64,000 nt of DNA from Loripinus fragilis (lineage: Eukaryota > Mollusca > Bivalvia > Lucinida > Lucinidae): positions 1 through 64,000 of the forward strand of contig CAXHUL010000253.1 in the NCBI GenBank assembly GCA_964019695.1. Direction: 5' to 3'. Numbering within the stretch: the stretch's first letter is position 1; each line of letters begins with the position of its first letter. The position numbers and the translations under genes were made by a program. The notes under the pieces are model-generated. The model was not told the origin of the DNA, did no database searches, and worked only from the letters and a program-made list of their open reading frames with translations. This document shows, one piece after another, positions 33,733 through 44,080 of the stretch.

Positions 33733-34579
33733 TTCACCTGTCAAACCAATTACGTTATAAACTGCCAAATAAGTCGATTACAATATGTAGGACAATCAGG
33801 CAGCACTTTTAACAAACAATTCCTTGGCCAACTTGCGGACACCAGCGAGGCAATAACGTCAAGCCAGTGTCACGTCACTTCATGTACACAACCCACACAA
33901 AAGACGACGTCAAGGCCGTTATCGTCGCCCAGACAACGGACAACTTTAACGTACGTCTAAGAACCAAAGAAAGCCGGATAAACACACTCAACACCAAACA
34001 CCTTAATATATTGAAAGATGAACAAACCATTCCATTGGGGTAAGTGCAATACGAATTTTTCTACTGTGGACAACCAAAGACGACACAATGAAGCATTCGA
34101 GCAGGCAGACAGAACCAGACACCAATGTTGGCAGTGCAATAAAACATATCTTATATTATCAAAATGTACATAGAGACACAGAACCAAGACCAGTAAAGAT
34201 AACAACAAAGAACCCATACTGCACACCAGAAATCCAGGCACCCAAACCATAGATCCTCCCACCTGAAGCCAGACCAAGAACAATACACTGGATTTACGTT
34301 CCAGTACCTAACAATGAAACCAGCCACATCAACAAGACCAAACAAAAACGACGCATAAGCAGACTGGACCCCTTCATCGCGGTCACCTTGGATGAAGCTT
34401 TAATGTCAGTAACTGACGAGAAATCAACTATAGGGAGACTGAACCGATTACAGACATAAGCAGAACTTGAAGTTTTCCCATCATCGTCCTGCAGCACCAT
34501 AACACAGGACGAGACAGAGAATATAAACAGTGTAACAGTTACAACAGTGTGTGAGATTTTTAGTGCATACAAGGACTAA
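33733..34579 (+). pseudogene. GIY-YIG endonuclease fused to C2H2 zinc fingers, copy 1 (decayed)
   Basis: Pieced from several frames. First is the GIY-YIG domain: NYVINCQISRLQYVGQSG from about 33750, then LGQLADT. After a frameshift near 33845 comes KPVSRHF and TTDNFNVRLRTKESRINTLN, ending PLG-stop near 34040. The internal CCHH pattern of Penelope-type nucleases is partly kept. Next, in a shifted frame, is a zinc-finger pair, KCNTNFSTVDNQRRHNEAF (from 34042) and HQCWQCNKTYLIL (from about 34123). A further shift leads into a Pro-rich linker PYCTPEIQAPKP, a TAG at 34250-34252, and 109 more codons with one TAA (34457-34459) before TAA 34577-34579. No RT is attached. Minus-strand frames over this interval are shadows. 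Confidence 0.72.
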
Positions 34580-34720
34580 ACAGAGATTCTAGCACTACTA
34601 TAACAGTATAAACGTACTTTACTTATGTGCAGTTATAATCCATTATTTTCTACTTTCATTTTCAATCACTATATTTAGAAGAATATAGATCACGAGACCA
34701 AAGTTATCCCAAAGTCTTAT

Positions 34721-34770
34721 TTTGTCTTGAAAAAGGTCTTACAGGACCGAAACAGGTCGATGATAAAACA
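34721..34770 (+). ncRNA. Degenerate hammerhead-like motif downstream of copy 1
   Basis: The hairpin GGTC-TTACAG-GACC (34735-34748) is followed directly by GAAAC (34749-34753), the stem II plus GAAA pattern of a hammerhead. The expected CTGATGA is only partly matched by 'cttgaaaa'. It lies about 150 bp after the end of the frame. It is probably a decayed Penelope-type ribozyme, or chance. Confidence 0.35.
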
Positions 34771-34924
34771 CATTCGGATAATTCAGTCCGTTGTTGGTTG
34801 TTTATTCTGTTTTCCTCTGAATCACCTCATCTACATAATTATATTTTGTTAGAAAGTTTGATTTATTTTAAAAACATCATGATATTATCAACAGATATAT
34901 CTTGAAATAACTTTCATATTATCA
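34771..34924. other. Unassigned spacer
   Basis: AT-rich DNA with nothing definable. Confidence 0.4.
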
Positions 34925-35595
34925 ACTATCATGACTCTTGTGTTTGTGCTGCGTGGTTACTGTTAAAAGTTTCCCCGTACTTGCATTTAATGTCGTTAAT
35001 ATTACTATAGTCAGGATTTACACTTGACAATCATTCATTGCATTGACTTCCCTATTGGTATCACTCAAATACCTCATATAAGCTGCCATGGGATTGTCTG
35101 CGGTTTGTGATTGTGGTATTTCTTGATCAGACTTACTTACTTTTTTTGATGTCACAACTCTTGTGTTTGTGCTGCATGGTTACTGGTAAAAGTTTCCCCG
35201 TACTTGCATTTAATGTCGTTAATATTACTATAGTCAGGATTTACACTTGACAATCATTCATTGCATTAACTTCCCTATTGGTATCACTCAAATACCTCAT
35301 TTAAGGTGCCATGGGATTATCTGCGTTTTGTGTTTGTGGTATTTCCTGATCATACTCACTTACTATTTTTGATGTCACGAATCTTGTGTTTGTGCTGCGT
35401 GGTTTCTGTTAAAAGTTTCCCCGTACTTGCATTTAAAGTTGTTATTATTACTTTAGTCAGGATTTACACTTGACAATCATTCATTGCATTAATTTTCCTA
35501 TTGGTATCACTCAAATACCCCATTTAAGGTGCCATTTGGTTGTATGCGGTTTGTGATTGTGGTATTTCCTGATCATATACACTATTTTTGGTTAT
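34925..35595 (+). repeat. Three 223-bp tandem units each carrying a Penelope-like family 2 terminus
   Basis: 'cttgtgtttgtgctg' recurs at about 34937, 35160 and 35383. Every unit ends with a family 2 terminus ('gtttgtgattgtggtatttc' or a near match, plus 'ctgatcata'). The rest of the unit ('gtttccccgtacttgcattt', 'caggatttacacttgacaat') is not part of the normal tail. Either a tail and its flank were amplified together or repeated insertions were followed by unequal exchange. Confidence 0.85.
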
Positions 35596-36447
35596 ATTTA
35601 CATCTTATCTATGAAAAATCATCACATTCCAATAGGAAGTGACGTACGGTAAATGGTGCATCACAACTAACACATTGTGGCTGCTCCTCGCAAAGTAGTA
35701 AGTATGAATATAGTCATGTATAACCTAAAAAGATTTGAAACAAAACAATTTATTTCTTGTGTTTTGAACAACTGATTGATATTCACCACCAATATTGTTA
35801 TTCCATGAAGTTTTCTACTGGTCCAAGATATATTTCTTGATAGATGGTTTAAAATGGAAAAGGGGATCTTAAAAAACGTTTGATAATATGCAAGAGATTA
35901 ATTTGCTTGTACGTGGGTCGCCCAATAAATAGCTGGAATTTCCTTATAATGTAAGAGTTTGTACCATTTAAACATCACAAATGTAACCATTAGGTGGTAT
36001 GGCATTAGATGCATGCAATGACATATCCAAAAGTTTGACCGAATGTGATGTCACTTTTTGCTTAGCAGCAACAACAAGCTATCAAACCTTTCCTGACCAG
36101 ATGCCTTAAAATAGTTGCCATGGTTACTGGTAATATTAATGTGCAGACCAGTTCCATAATGAATCAATTTTATAAAGTACAACTTAAAGTAACTATTCGG
36201 TAAAATCATTGATCTCTTTTGAAAAAAATGTCAATTGGCAGGTACATTTAACATGAAAAAGCGACAAAAATGCAAAATTGTGGAATTAGAAATTGGGGCA
36301 GCAACAGAAAAATATAGACAATACAAATAGTTAAATTTTCCATAATTGCCTGGTTGCTAGGCAACTATGACTAACTTGTGCATGTTAAAGACCATATTTT
36401 ATATGTAACTTTGGGAACAATTAAAGTATAACAGAGTAAAGGACAAA
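35596..36447. other. No feature recognised
   Basis: AT-rich DNA, no supported gene or repeat. Confidence 0.4.
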
Positions 36448-36685
36448 AATGGTAAGTATGATCAGGAAATACCACAATCACAAACTGCAGACTGACCCAT
36501 TGCACCCCAAGGGAGAGCCACACAACAATCACAAGACACCAGGAAGACAAACTAAGCAAGAAACCAGCTCTCTCTTCCCCATCAAGATGATTGCAAAACT
36601 AGAAGGGACATTAAGAAACGTACAACAAAACATAGAACAATTACAGAATCCCACAATGGGAGTAACAATAAACAACAAGTAAACA
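36448..36685 (-). mobile_element. Penelope-like family 2, 3'-tail fragment
   Basis: 'agtatgatcaggaaatacca' then 'acaaactgcagactgaccca', through 'cccacaatgggagtaacaat'. It is truncated before the AAGGCGGT block. A second partial tail in the same orientation follows about 50 bp further on. The 77-codon plus-strand frame here is antisense to the tail and is not a gene. Confidence 0.8.
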
Positions 36686-36734
36686 ACGTAAGTTCAGATA
36701 CATGATAATGATCAAATGTCAGACTATGTTTCTT

Positions 36735-37012
36735 AGCAAAGAAACCAACTCTCTCTTCCCCATAGAGATGATTGCAAAACTAGAATGAACACAAAGTACT
36801 ACACAACAAAACTTAGAACAATTACAGAATCCCACAATGGGAGTAACAATCAACAATGAATCAACTACAACAGAACCACTGACTAAGAACGGACAACAGC
36901 CAAAACCACTGGGATGGGGGGCTTAAATGCATTTTACTGGTACCAAATCTTTGTCCTAGATTCTGCTGTTGTTGAAGCTCGCATTGAGGATTCCTGACTA
37001 TTGCAATGTACT
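36735..37012 (-). mobile_element. Penelope-like family 2 tail lacking its terminus
   Basis: Starts inside the tail at 'aaccaactctctcttcccca' and runs through 'gaacggacaacagcc', 'cattttactggtaccaaatc' and 'gattctgctgttgttgaagc'. Together with the previous fragment it looks like two overlapping tail pieces in tandem. Confidence 0.75.
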
Positions 37013-37078
37013 AAAGTAATAAAGAGTGCAAAGATCAGGAATCAATGCAATCAAGCACCACACCCGGCCCAGGATAAC
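37013..37078 (-). mobile_element. Penelope-like family 1 terminus fragment
   Basis: 'taaagagtgcaaagatcagg' then 'aatcaagcaccacacccggc' and 'ccaggataac' is the reverse complement of the last 65 bp of family 1. It is joined directly to the family 2 fragment. Confidence 0.75.
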
Positions 37079-37333
37079 TCTTGCATTATATTGAAACTCC
37101 TGCTATTTATTGGATGACCCTCCTATATCTACCTTTTCAGTCCGTGGGATACATATATGACTAGAAATCCAACAAAGAACAAATTCAGCATTTACTAAAA
37201 GCTCTCAACATTTTCTAAAAGTTTTTAATCTGTGGATTCTTTGAACGTGTATGATTCATAGCTTTCATAAAAAGTAAATCATAAAATACAATAAATGTAT
37301 TGCTGGTTTTACAAGATCTAAGAAAATCTAAAA
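37079..37333. other. Unassigned spacer
   Basis: Nothing definable. Confidence 0.4.
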
Positions 37334-37812
37334 AAGTGAGTATACCACAATCACAAACCACTTACAAATCCATTGCACCATGAGGAAGAGCCACACAACA
37401 ACTACAGACACCAGGAAGACCAACCAAGCAAAACAGCCAGCTTTCTCTTCCCCATCAAGATGATTGCAAAACTAGAATGGACATAAAGTAACATACAACA
37501 AAACGTGCAACAATTAAGACTCTCACAATGGGAGTAACAATCAACAACAACAGAACCACCACTTTAGAATGGACAGCAGGCTAAGCAAGCGGGGGCTTAA
37601 ATGCATTTTCTCGTACCAATTCTTCGCCCTAGATTCTGCTGTAGTTGAAGTACAAAACATGTTCAGCTCGTCTGACTATTACAATGTATCATCATGGAAA
37701 AACACTCTAAACATATAAACACACCATGATGAAACAATGAAAAGCAGATAGCCTGAGCTAAAGAAAACCTCAAATTGAGCCACGGTGGACACAGCTACAG
37801 ATAAGATCAACC
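37334..37812 (-). mobile_element. Penelope-like family 2, near-complete 3' tail
   Basis: From a slightly decayed terminus 'gtgagtataccacaatcaca' (the 'gatcaggaa' words are deleted) through 'ggagtaacaatcaacaaca', 'gaatggacagc', 'cattttctcgtaccaattct' and up to 'gagccacggtgg', the stop-proximal hairpin. Confidence 0.8.
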
Positions 37813-38266
37813 AAAGCTAGATCAACTGCTCTTGATTTAACAGTAAAAATAGATCAACCATCAGAAATACGTTGTATATTGCAATGGTTGTCTAATATAA
37901 CAGCACATGCAACCATTGAGTCTTTTTTTGACCCATGTCAACAGTACGCCTTCAGAGATTATGTTGCATCCCAGCAAAGGTTCAATGCTTATTTATCTTT
38001 CTAAGTTGTAAATGTCCCTCAGCATAGGAGAATCAAGACCATCAATAAAAACCCGCTGAAATAAGGTCCTGATCTTGGCCTATGTTGACCACTTACCGTA
38101 TAGCTATCTGCCAGGCTACGACAAGAAATCAAATGGTAGTGTACATATAGAATCCAGTACCACCAGGATCTATATCCTATATCTTTGTCCTAGCCTGTCA
38201 GACTTACTTAAGCCCTGAGTAGTGATAACAAGGTTTAAAAAAAGAGAGTGGACTTCGGTTTGAGCT
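37813..38266. other. No feature recognised
   Basis: Upstream flank of the zinc-finger frame. Nothing definable. A minus-strand frame at 38170-38478 overlaps the zinc-finger frame and is treated as a shadow. Confidence 0.35.
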
Positions 38267-39094
38267 TTGTGTGAGGTCTTTGGACAATTTGGGAAACTCT
38301 GCGTTGTCAAGCCAGACGAAGTGCCGTTTATATGCTGCCTGTGCATATTTCGTTGTAGAAGCTGGAAACAGTTGGAGCAGCACATATTTAACTTTGCGTC
38401 ACATGTGGACAGAGTTACCAAAGAAAAAAGGGAGGACAATGGTCGCTGTGTTCTTGTTAGAAGCCCAAACCCATACAAATTCAGCCAGCTGGACTATATC
38501 CAACTATCTTCAGATCAAAGTGTGCAGTACTTTTTGAAGACTGCAAGTATCAGGACTCCAAAGAGCTGCACACCAGACCTACTAGCTAGGGCATGCCAGA
38601 AGTTGCAAACGGGGAGCCTGGAAGAAGACCTTACCATATCTACTTTGAGGGATGGCTACATATCTCCATCTCCTGTAGAGATGACCAGCCAAGGACAGGA
38701 TTTAGCCACCTCATCATACTCCAAACAGGCACCAGCTACCATTACTGCAAATCCGGTGAGTGTTGCAGCACATAGAACTGAAACCATGACAAGTACTCAA
38801 GAGCTAAGCAATGACTGTGCCCTATACCTTTCTATCAAAGTGGTAGATGATATAATGCCTCAGCTACTACCAGAAGATCCAATGTCCAGGGTATCTACGC
38901 ATGCAAAGCGCACTTTAACAGAGTCAGAGGATCCTATAGGACCTCATAAGAAGGAAGTAACAAAGGAGGTCGGCATAGAAGCTAGCCAAGAGCCACCATT
39001 CTATATAACTAAGTTGCAGTCAACAGCCTTGTTGATGTATTGCAAGATCTTAAAGAGGCTGTCAACCGTTAGACTAGAACCAGAGATAGGGTAG
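38267..39094 (+). CDS. C2H2-like zinc-finger protein fragment, unrecognised family
   Basis: The frame is open from the codon after TGA 38261-38263 to TAG 39092-39094, about 275 codons. It begins without a nearby ATG (the first in-frame ATG is about 138 codons in), so it is an internal exon or a truncated element gene. Residues 21-46 contain FICCLCIFRC..LEQHI..ASH, a C-x2-C-x12-H-x6-H finger. The rest is polar, Ser/Thr-rich and probably disordered. Near 39010 another frame takes over with a more coherent helical sequence (AVNSLVDVLQDLKEAVNR), suggesting a one-base frameshift or a missed intron. I do not recognise the family. It could be a gag-like transposon protein or a decayed host gene. Confidence 0.45.
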   Translation: MCEVFGQFGKLCVVKPDEVPFICCLCIFRCRSWKQLEQHIFNFASHVDRVTKEKREDNGRCVLVRSPNPYKFSQLDYIQLSSDQSVQYFLKTASIRTPKSCTPDLLARACQKLQTGSLEEDLTISTLRDGYISPSPVEMTSQGQDLATSSYSKQAPATITANPVSVAAHRTETMTSTQELSNDCALYLSIKVVDDIMPQLLPEDPMSRVSTHAKRTLTESEDPIGPHKKEVTKEVGIEASQEPPFYITKLQSTALLMYCKILKRLSTVRLEPEIG

Positions 39095-39530
39095 AAAAGG
39101 CTGTAACAGACGAAGTTTGTATGATGAGCAAGTTGTGTAAATCTATCAATGGGTTAAAGAAAAGAATCGGATAGAACGAGAAAGATGAGAAGTACAGAGA
39201 AGAGAATCAATGAAGAGAAGAGAGGACGTAGAGAAAGAGAAGAAGATTAGAGAAGAGATGACAGAATCAGAGAGTATGAAAGGAGACAAGGAAAGAGAAA
39301 GAGAAGTAAGAAGACAAAAAGGAGGGGATGCCAGAGAAAAAGATTGTAAAGGAAGCAAAGACAGAGAAAGGGTAGAAGAAGTTGATGCCAGAGAGAAAGA
39401 GCATAGACGGAAGGAAGAAGACAGAGAAAAAAACAGATTACAGATGGAAAAAAACAAGAAGGACAAGAGAAATTCAGAAAAGCATGAGAAAAGTAAGAAG
39501 AGGGCATAACAAAATATAAATATGAATATA
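39095..39530 (+). CDS. Highly charged Lys/Glu/Arg frame (39210-39509)
   Basis: ATG 39210 to TAA 39507-39509, 99 codons, almost entirely K, E, R, D and Q, for example REREVRRQKGGDAREKDCKG. This gives an extended charged helix. It may be the C-terminal continuation of the zinc-finger frame after frameshifts, since the intervening frame has KAVTDEVCMMSKLCKSINGL at about 39100-39160. AATAAA-like signals ('caataaatt') follow at about 39535. Purine-rich low-complexity DNA can give such frames by chance, so confidence is limited. Confidence 0.35.
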
Positions 39531-39597
39531 AAGTCAATAAATTAAATACATTGCGAAGGAGTGAGATTGAGAGAGAGAGATGAACTAAGGTCATATT

Positions 39598-39655
39598 TTT
39601 GTGGTGCTGTATTTGATTGTATCGATTCCTGATCTTTGCACCCTCACTAACTTTG
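39598..39655 (+). mobile_element. Penelope-like family 1 terminus fragment
   Basis: 'ttgattgtatcgattcctga' then 'tctttgcacc.tcac.aactttg' matches the last 55 bp of family 1 with a few changes. Confidence 0.75.
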
Positions 39656-41005
39656 ATCCTTGCGGCTTAGTTCTCCAGAAGTTGACAGATTAAGTAGCAT
39701 GACTCAAGTTCATCTAGGGTAGCAATATTTTGTTCTTGATATTATATATTATATGTATGTATTTTCATGAAAAGGCTTCTGTAAAAATCTAACCACAATA
39801 TTAACTTGTCCTATTGCATATTAATTTGTCTGGAATCCAAGCACTTGTAGCTTTGTCTGATGATATGCATGTCTTCAAAGACTTTAAGTTAGAACTTAAA
39901 AATACTTGTTTGCTAGATTTAATAAATCATTAAGAATGTGAGACTATGCTTTGCTGTGTTTAGTATGGATAACAAACTGTCTATAATATGCACAAGTCTC
40001 CCGGTCTCTATATTCAACAAGCTTTGCCTTATAAAATCACCATATGCAAAGTTTGTAAATGTCTGTCTGACATATTTGCAATGTGTTGATTTTATTTACA
40101 CCTTGTATTTTGAAAGAGCCTATGGGACTTGTGAGATATCTTTCTGGTGGTTGAAGTAGCTAATGCTTGAAGTTCAGACTGATATTTCATAAGATTTATA
40201 TTTGAGTCTTTCATTGTGGGAAGGTGACAGACAGTTCACAGTTCCCTGATGAGTACATGTTTGAGCTGATGCATTGTGGTTGTTTTAAATGCATATTTTT
40301 AGTCTGTTGATATTTCTGAAATGCTCAATTGTTTATTAATATTTCATTTTTGCATTTTACAGGCCCTCTAGCAGACTCTCATGAAATTAAAGGTTTTTTA
40401 CGAAGGCTGTTTTAGGCAATATAAAGGTTGTTTCATTGAAATTCTAACAAAGATAAAGAGCAAATTAACCTCAAATTTTCTAGTATTTAATCAGATCCCA
40501 ATTTTTAAATCCATAATAGATGATGGTAGAAAATCAATGCAGTAAATCCCCAGCCAATAAAATTATAGCCCATTTATCACAAATCAATAAAGAAACTCAC
40601 TCTTTTTTTTTACTCTAAAGTTTTTGAAACCTCACTTTGAACTAAAGGCTTGTGTTTAGCTGTGCTGTTTTGAAAAATAAAACACATACTTTTTAATCTT
40701 GAAGGTCCTCCCCCAGAAAATTTTGAAAACAAATAAAGCAGGAGAAGCCATCTCAGGTTATTTTCTTAGGGCAATTTTACCTTCAGTAAATGAACAATTT
40801 CAGAAGATATTGCTCCCATTTATATTGTATGCCATTTTGAAATATAAATTTAGAAAGATATGCATATGTCTGTAATATTGGTCTTGTGTGTAGATATCAA
40901 TGTTAAGATTTGACAACCTTAGACAGTGACATAAGAAAATCAGCACATTATTCAGAAGTCAATAAACCCAATCGATGATATTTTTTATATTTCACGGCCT
41001 AGTTA
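39656..41005. other. No feature recognised
   Basis: AT-rich DNA. The 73-codon plus-strand frame at 39938-40159 has no recognisable domain. Confidence 0.4.
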
Positions 41006-42196
41006 TGAGGGTCTGGATGGGAGGGGGGGGGGTCTGGTATTCACTATTCATTTAAAAATTTAGCCCATTATTTATCTCATTAAAATTTTGGGTTATTCAT
41101 TAGAACAAGACCAATTATTCATTAAAATACCAATCTTTCGAACAATGCTTAAAAAATATAGTAATGTTTTAAGATTCGAGCGAGCAAAGCGACCGAGGAA
41201 AAATTTATGTATTTTTATTGTGTAAATGACATTTTAGAGAGAATAAGTACGGATGGTAGAACATTTTCAAGAAAATGTAGGGAAATGTAGGAACACAATG
41301 AAAAGTAGGGCCTATCTGAAAGCCTGATTGATAAATTTCTACCCAAATCCGATTAGCATATTCACATGAAAGTAAATACACTGAGATTTCCCAAGGGGAG
41401 TCTTGGGGGCTTCCGCCCAGAATCCGAAGATTATTTTAAAAAAATCAAACGAAATGAAGGCTTTTCCTTTAAGGTCAGATTGTTTAAATTAAATTTCTTA
41501 CTTTTTTGCAGGGCTCCCTAAATCCCCGAAACTATGAGCTTGCTCCCAAAATCCCTGAAAAAAATACCAGTGCTTCCCAGCTCCCTGAAAAATACGAGCC
41601 ATTCTCCCCAGATCCCAAAAACCCATGGGGCCCGATAATATGCCTGCGAAAACTCATTACATTTTCGTGCTCTTTGGAATTTATACACACTCTGGACCTG
41701 TATATACTTCTTTCTTTCACAGTTTTGGGATCAGTATTATAGAACGCTAGCATAACAGGAACCACATGATTACTTCCTGTGTCTTTTTCTTGAGTTTTGG
41801 GACTTTTCTGTTTCGATCTCTATTTCAGATGCCATTTTGTACTGATTCTCGCTAAATTATGTCCCTTAGTTGACTGGGTTTTATAAATTGTAGAATTACC
41901 TATCATTTGTGGTTGTTATAGTGTAGATATTTGATAACCAGTCAATTACAAAGGGGGTCAATCTATTACAAGCATAGGCAAAAATGCATTGATGATTTTT
42001 TTAGCATAATTCATTATTCATTAAAATCTGATTATTCACTATTCATTAATTTTTCTTCTATTCATTAAAAAATATGATTATTCATTATTTTTAGGCCACC
42101 ATTATTCACTATTCATTATTTTTTTGCTCATTATTCACTATTCATTATAGAATAAGGCCATTATTCACTAATCATTATACCCCATCTAGACCCTCA
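41006..42196. mobile_element. 1.19-kb element with inverted ends and internal 'attattcact' repeats
   Basis: The left end TGAGGGTCTGGATGGG is mirrored by the right end CCCATCTAGACCCTCA with one mismatch. GTTA flanks each side (41002-41005 and 42197-42200) as a possible 4-bp target duplication. Inside the right end (about 42005-42180), 'attattcactattcatt' recurs many times. Similar but reversed or diverged words occur inside the left end (41060-41130). A 79-codon plus-strand frame (41506-41742) within it is Pro-rich and unrecognised. Confidence 0.6.
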
Positions 42197-42509
42197 GTTA
42201 TTGCAGTTGGCAGCTTGTCCAACCTAATGTCAGTTTCGCAGGTTCTATTCCCACGTTGGGCACATTCTTTCACTACAGATGTCAGTTACTGGTGAAATAT
42301 AAGCACATAGTATATGTACTTGTGAAAAGATTTAAGTTAAGCCTGCCTAGGAAAAGGGTGGATAGGATCAACTAATCATTCAGACATTACTTCAGCTGTT
42401 TAGCATGAATGTGAAGCAATAAATTAACCAAAAAGCATTTATATTTACCTTACCTCACTTTTTTTATTGCTGCCTTATCTGAATCCTCAGAAAAACTGAC
42501 CTTAAAAAA
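42197..42509. other. Unassigned spacer
   Basis: Nothing definable. Confidence 0.4.
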
Positions 42510-43059
42510 TAGTAAGTGAGTATGATCAGGAAATACCACAATCACAAACCGCAGACAACCCTGTGGCGTCTAGAGGAAGAGCCCCTCAACCATCACGAGA
42601 CAACAGGAAGACAAATTAAGCAAAGCAACCAGCTCTCTCTTCCCCATCAAGATGATTGCAATACTAGAACAGACACAAAGCAACGTACAACAAAACATAA
42701 CAATTACAGACTCCCACAATGGGAGTAACAATGAACAAAAAGTCAACAACAACAGAACCACCGCCTTAGAACGGACAGCAGCCTAAGCTACCAGGGGGCT
42801 TAAATGCATTTTACTGGTACCAAATTTTCGCCCTAGATTCTGCTGTTGTTGAAGTACAAGAAATGTAAGCTCGCATGGAGGCCATCTAACTAATGCAATG
42901 TATCGTCATGGAGAATCAATCTAATCAAATTAACACACCATGATGAAACAAAAAAGGGCTCATGACTCACAGATATTCAGAGCTAAAGAAAACCTCAAGT
43001 TGAGCCACGGTGGGTCCAGCTACAGATAAGTATCAGGCACCAACCAACCGATTAAAGCT
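42510..43059 (-). mobile_element. Penelope-like family 2, complete 3' tail attached to coding sequence
   Basis: Complete tail from the terminus ('gagtatgatcaggaaatacc' near 42517) to the stop-proximal hairpin ('gagccacggtgggtccagct' near 43004). It joins directly to family 2 coding sequence at 43060. This copy proves that the family 2 tail belongs to a reverse transcriptase gene. Confidence 0.88.
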
Positions 43060-43305
43060 TTACGTCAGAGCCGCCATAGAGTCTGAGGCCTGACCCACCG
43101 TCGTGCAATTAAAGAGGAAACCATAGCTATAAACCGTGATTGGGTTTAAAACTAGGCATGCAGAATGTTGCATGATATCCAAGTTATATCCAACCCTTAT
43201 ATAACGTTTAACTATCTTTTTTAATTGATCACTAAAATTAGGTTTTCCAACAATTCTTTTGAATTTATAAACTAAGTCACCATAAAATATAGGTTCTGAA
43301 ACGGG

Positions 43306-43467
43306 TTAAATGATCAGGGCAACGACACAAATGTACTTCACATACAGCATCAAAAATAATCCTGGTCTCAGTACCAAACATGAAGAGGCTCTGGGACTCA
43401 AAATGTCAAACAGACAAAATGCAGGCCCCCTTGTGGAACCTTTAAAGCCTTTATAAACCTTTATTTA
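43306..43467 (+). repeat. Left copy of a 165-bp inverted repeat, inside the split family 2 gene
   Basis: 'gaaacgggttaaatgatcag' through 'ccttgtggaacctttaaagc' is mirrored at about 44085-44280. It ends at 'aaacctttatttac', where the family 1 tail begins. It could be a short retroposon with an AAACCTTTA-type tail, or a piece of inverted duplication. Confidence 0.6.
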
Positions 43468-43731
43468 CCTCCAGTAAAATATTTTACTGACCGTTCCAAG
43501 GCGGTACTTCTTTTGTGGATCTTTTATGTTTTTGTTCTGTCTTGTGTTTGCTATGTTTTGTGCGCGTCTGTTTATATGTGCTTTGTGGTCACCTGCTGGG
43601 AAAGGGCTGACCTCTTGGCTCTCGTTTGTGGTGTCTTCTGTGAGTTTGTCACTTTCCCATTGGTATCCTGGGTCAGGTGTGGTACTTGATTGTATCGATT
43701 CCTGATCTTTGCACCATTACTTACTTTTGTT
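43468..43731 (+). mobile_element. Penelope-like family 1, 3'-tail fragment within family 2
   Basis: 'ctccagtaaaatattttact' through 'accattacttactttt' is nearly identical to 17819-18079. With the adjacent 43306-43467 segment it interrupts family 2 coding sequence. The joint insert suggests a complex or two-step insertion, as reported for Penelope-like elements. Confidence 0.82.
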
Positions 43732-43862
43732 GCAGAAGAGTTTTTAACCCAATGTTGTATTTAACAATTAACTCTGAGTGTCTTTGGTAGAATTTAGAAA
43801 ACGCTTTTCGAATTTTATGATATCTATAACCTTGTTTTAATAACTTAGCAGTTAAAAATAAG

Positions 43863-44080
43863 ACCACTATAAGAGTCACCCTGGTGCAAGAGGTAGGTAG
43901 ACACAATGGTCAGAGGATGAAAACAGCTTTCTGATAAGCTTAAAATGTCACAGACATTACTTTTCAACATACCCATGCTTTTTTTCTTTTGCTCAAACTA
44001 ATCTTGCAAAATTAAGGTTTGCAAAATTTAAAGGTTTATTAATCAAAATAAAGGTTATTAAAGGTTTATCAGCCAAATTA
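43863..44080. repeat. Flank with 'aaaggtttat' tandem words
   Basis: From about 44010 the words 'aaaggtttatta', 'aaaggttatt' and 'aaaggtttatca' recur and run into the right-hand inverted repeat. They look like its repetitive tail in the minus direction. Confidence 0.5.

Larger units (their letters stand above)
43060..43862 (-). pseudogene. Family 2 reverse transcriptase C-terminus, split by an insertion
   Basis: Minus strand. The upstream block, 43732-43862, encodes TAKLLKQGYRYHKIRKAFSK and then NIGLKTLLQQ. After a 426-bp interruption the downstream block, 43060-43305, encodes SEPIFYGDLVYKFKRIVG, VGYNLDIMQHSACLVLNPIT and ends ASDSMAALT-stop. Both blocks align to the C-terminus of the family 1 RT (for example SEPDFYGDLVYKLKKIVG), showing that the families are homologous but well diverged. 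The catalytic RT domain is absent. Confidence 0.82.

Noticed and set aside
33957..34572. Minus-strand frames of 64-108 codons with hydrophobic character
   Set aside because: They lie antisense to the GIY-YIG/zinc-finger pseudogene, which has the recognisable domains.
39146..39594. Minus-strand Phe/Ser/Leu-rich frames
   Set aside because: Antisense to purine-rich DNA coding for a charged peptide; composition artefact.
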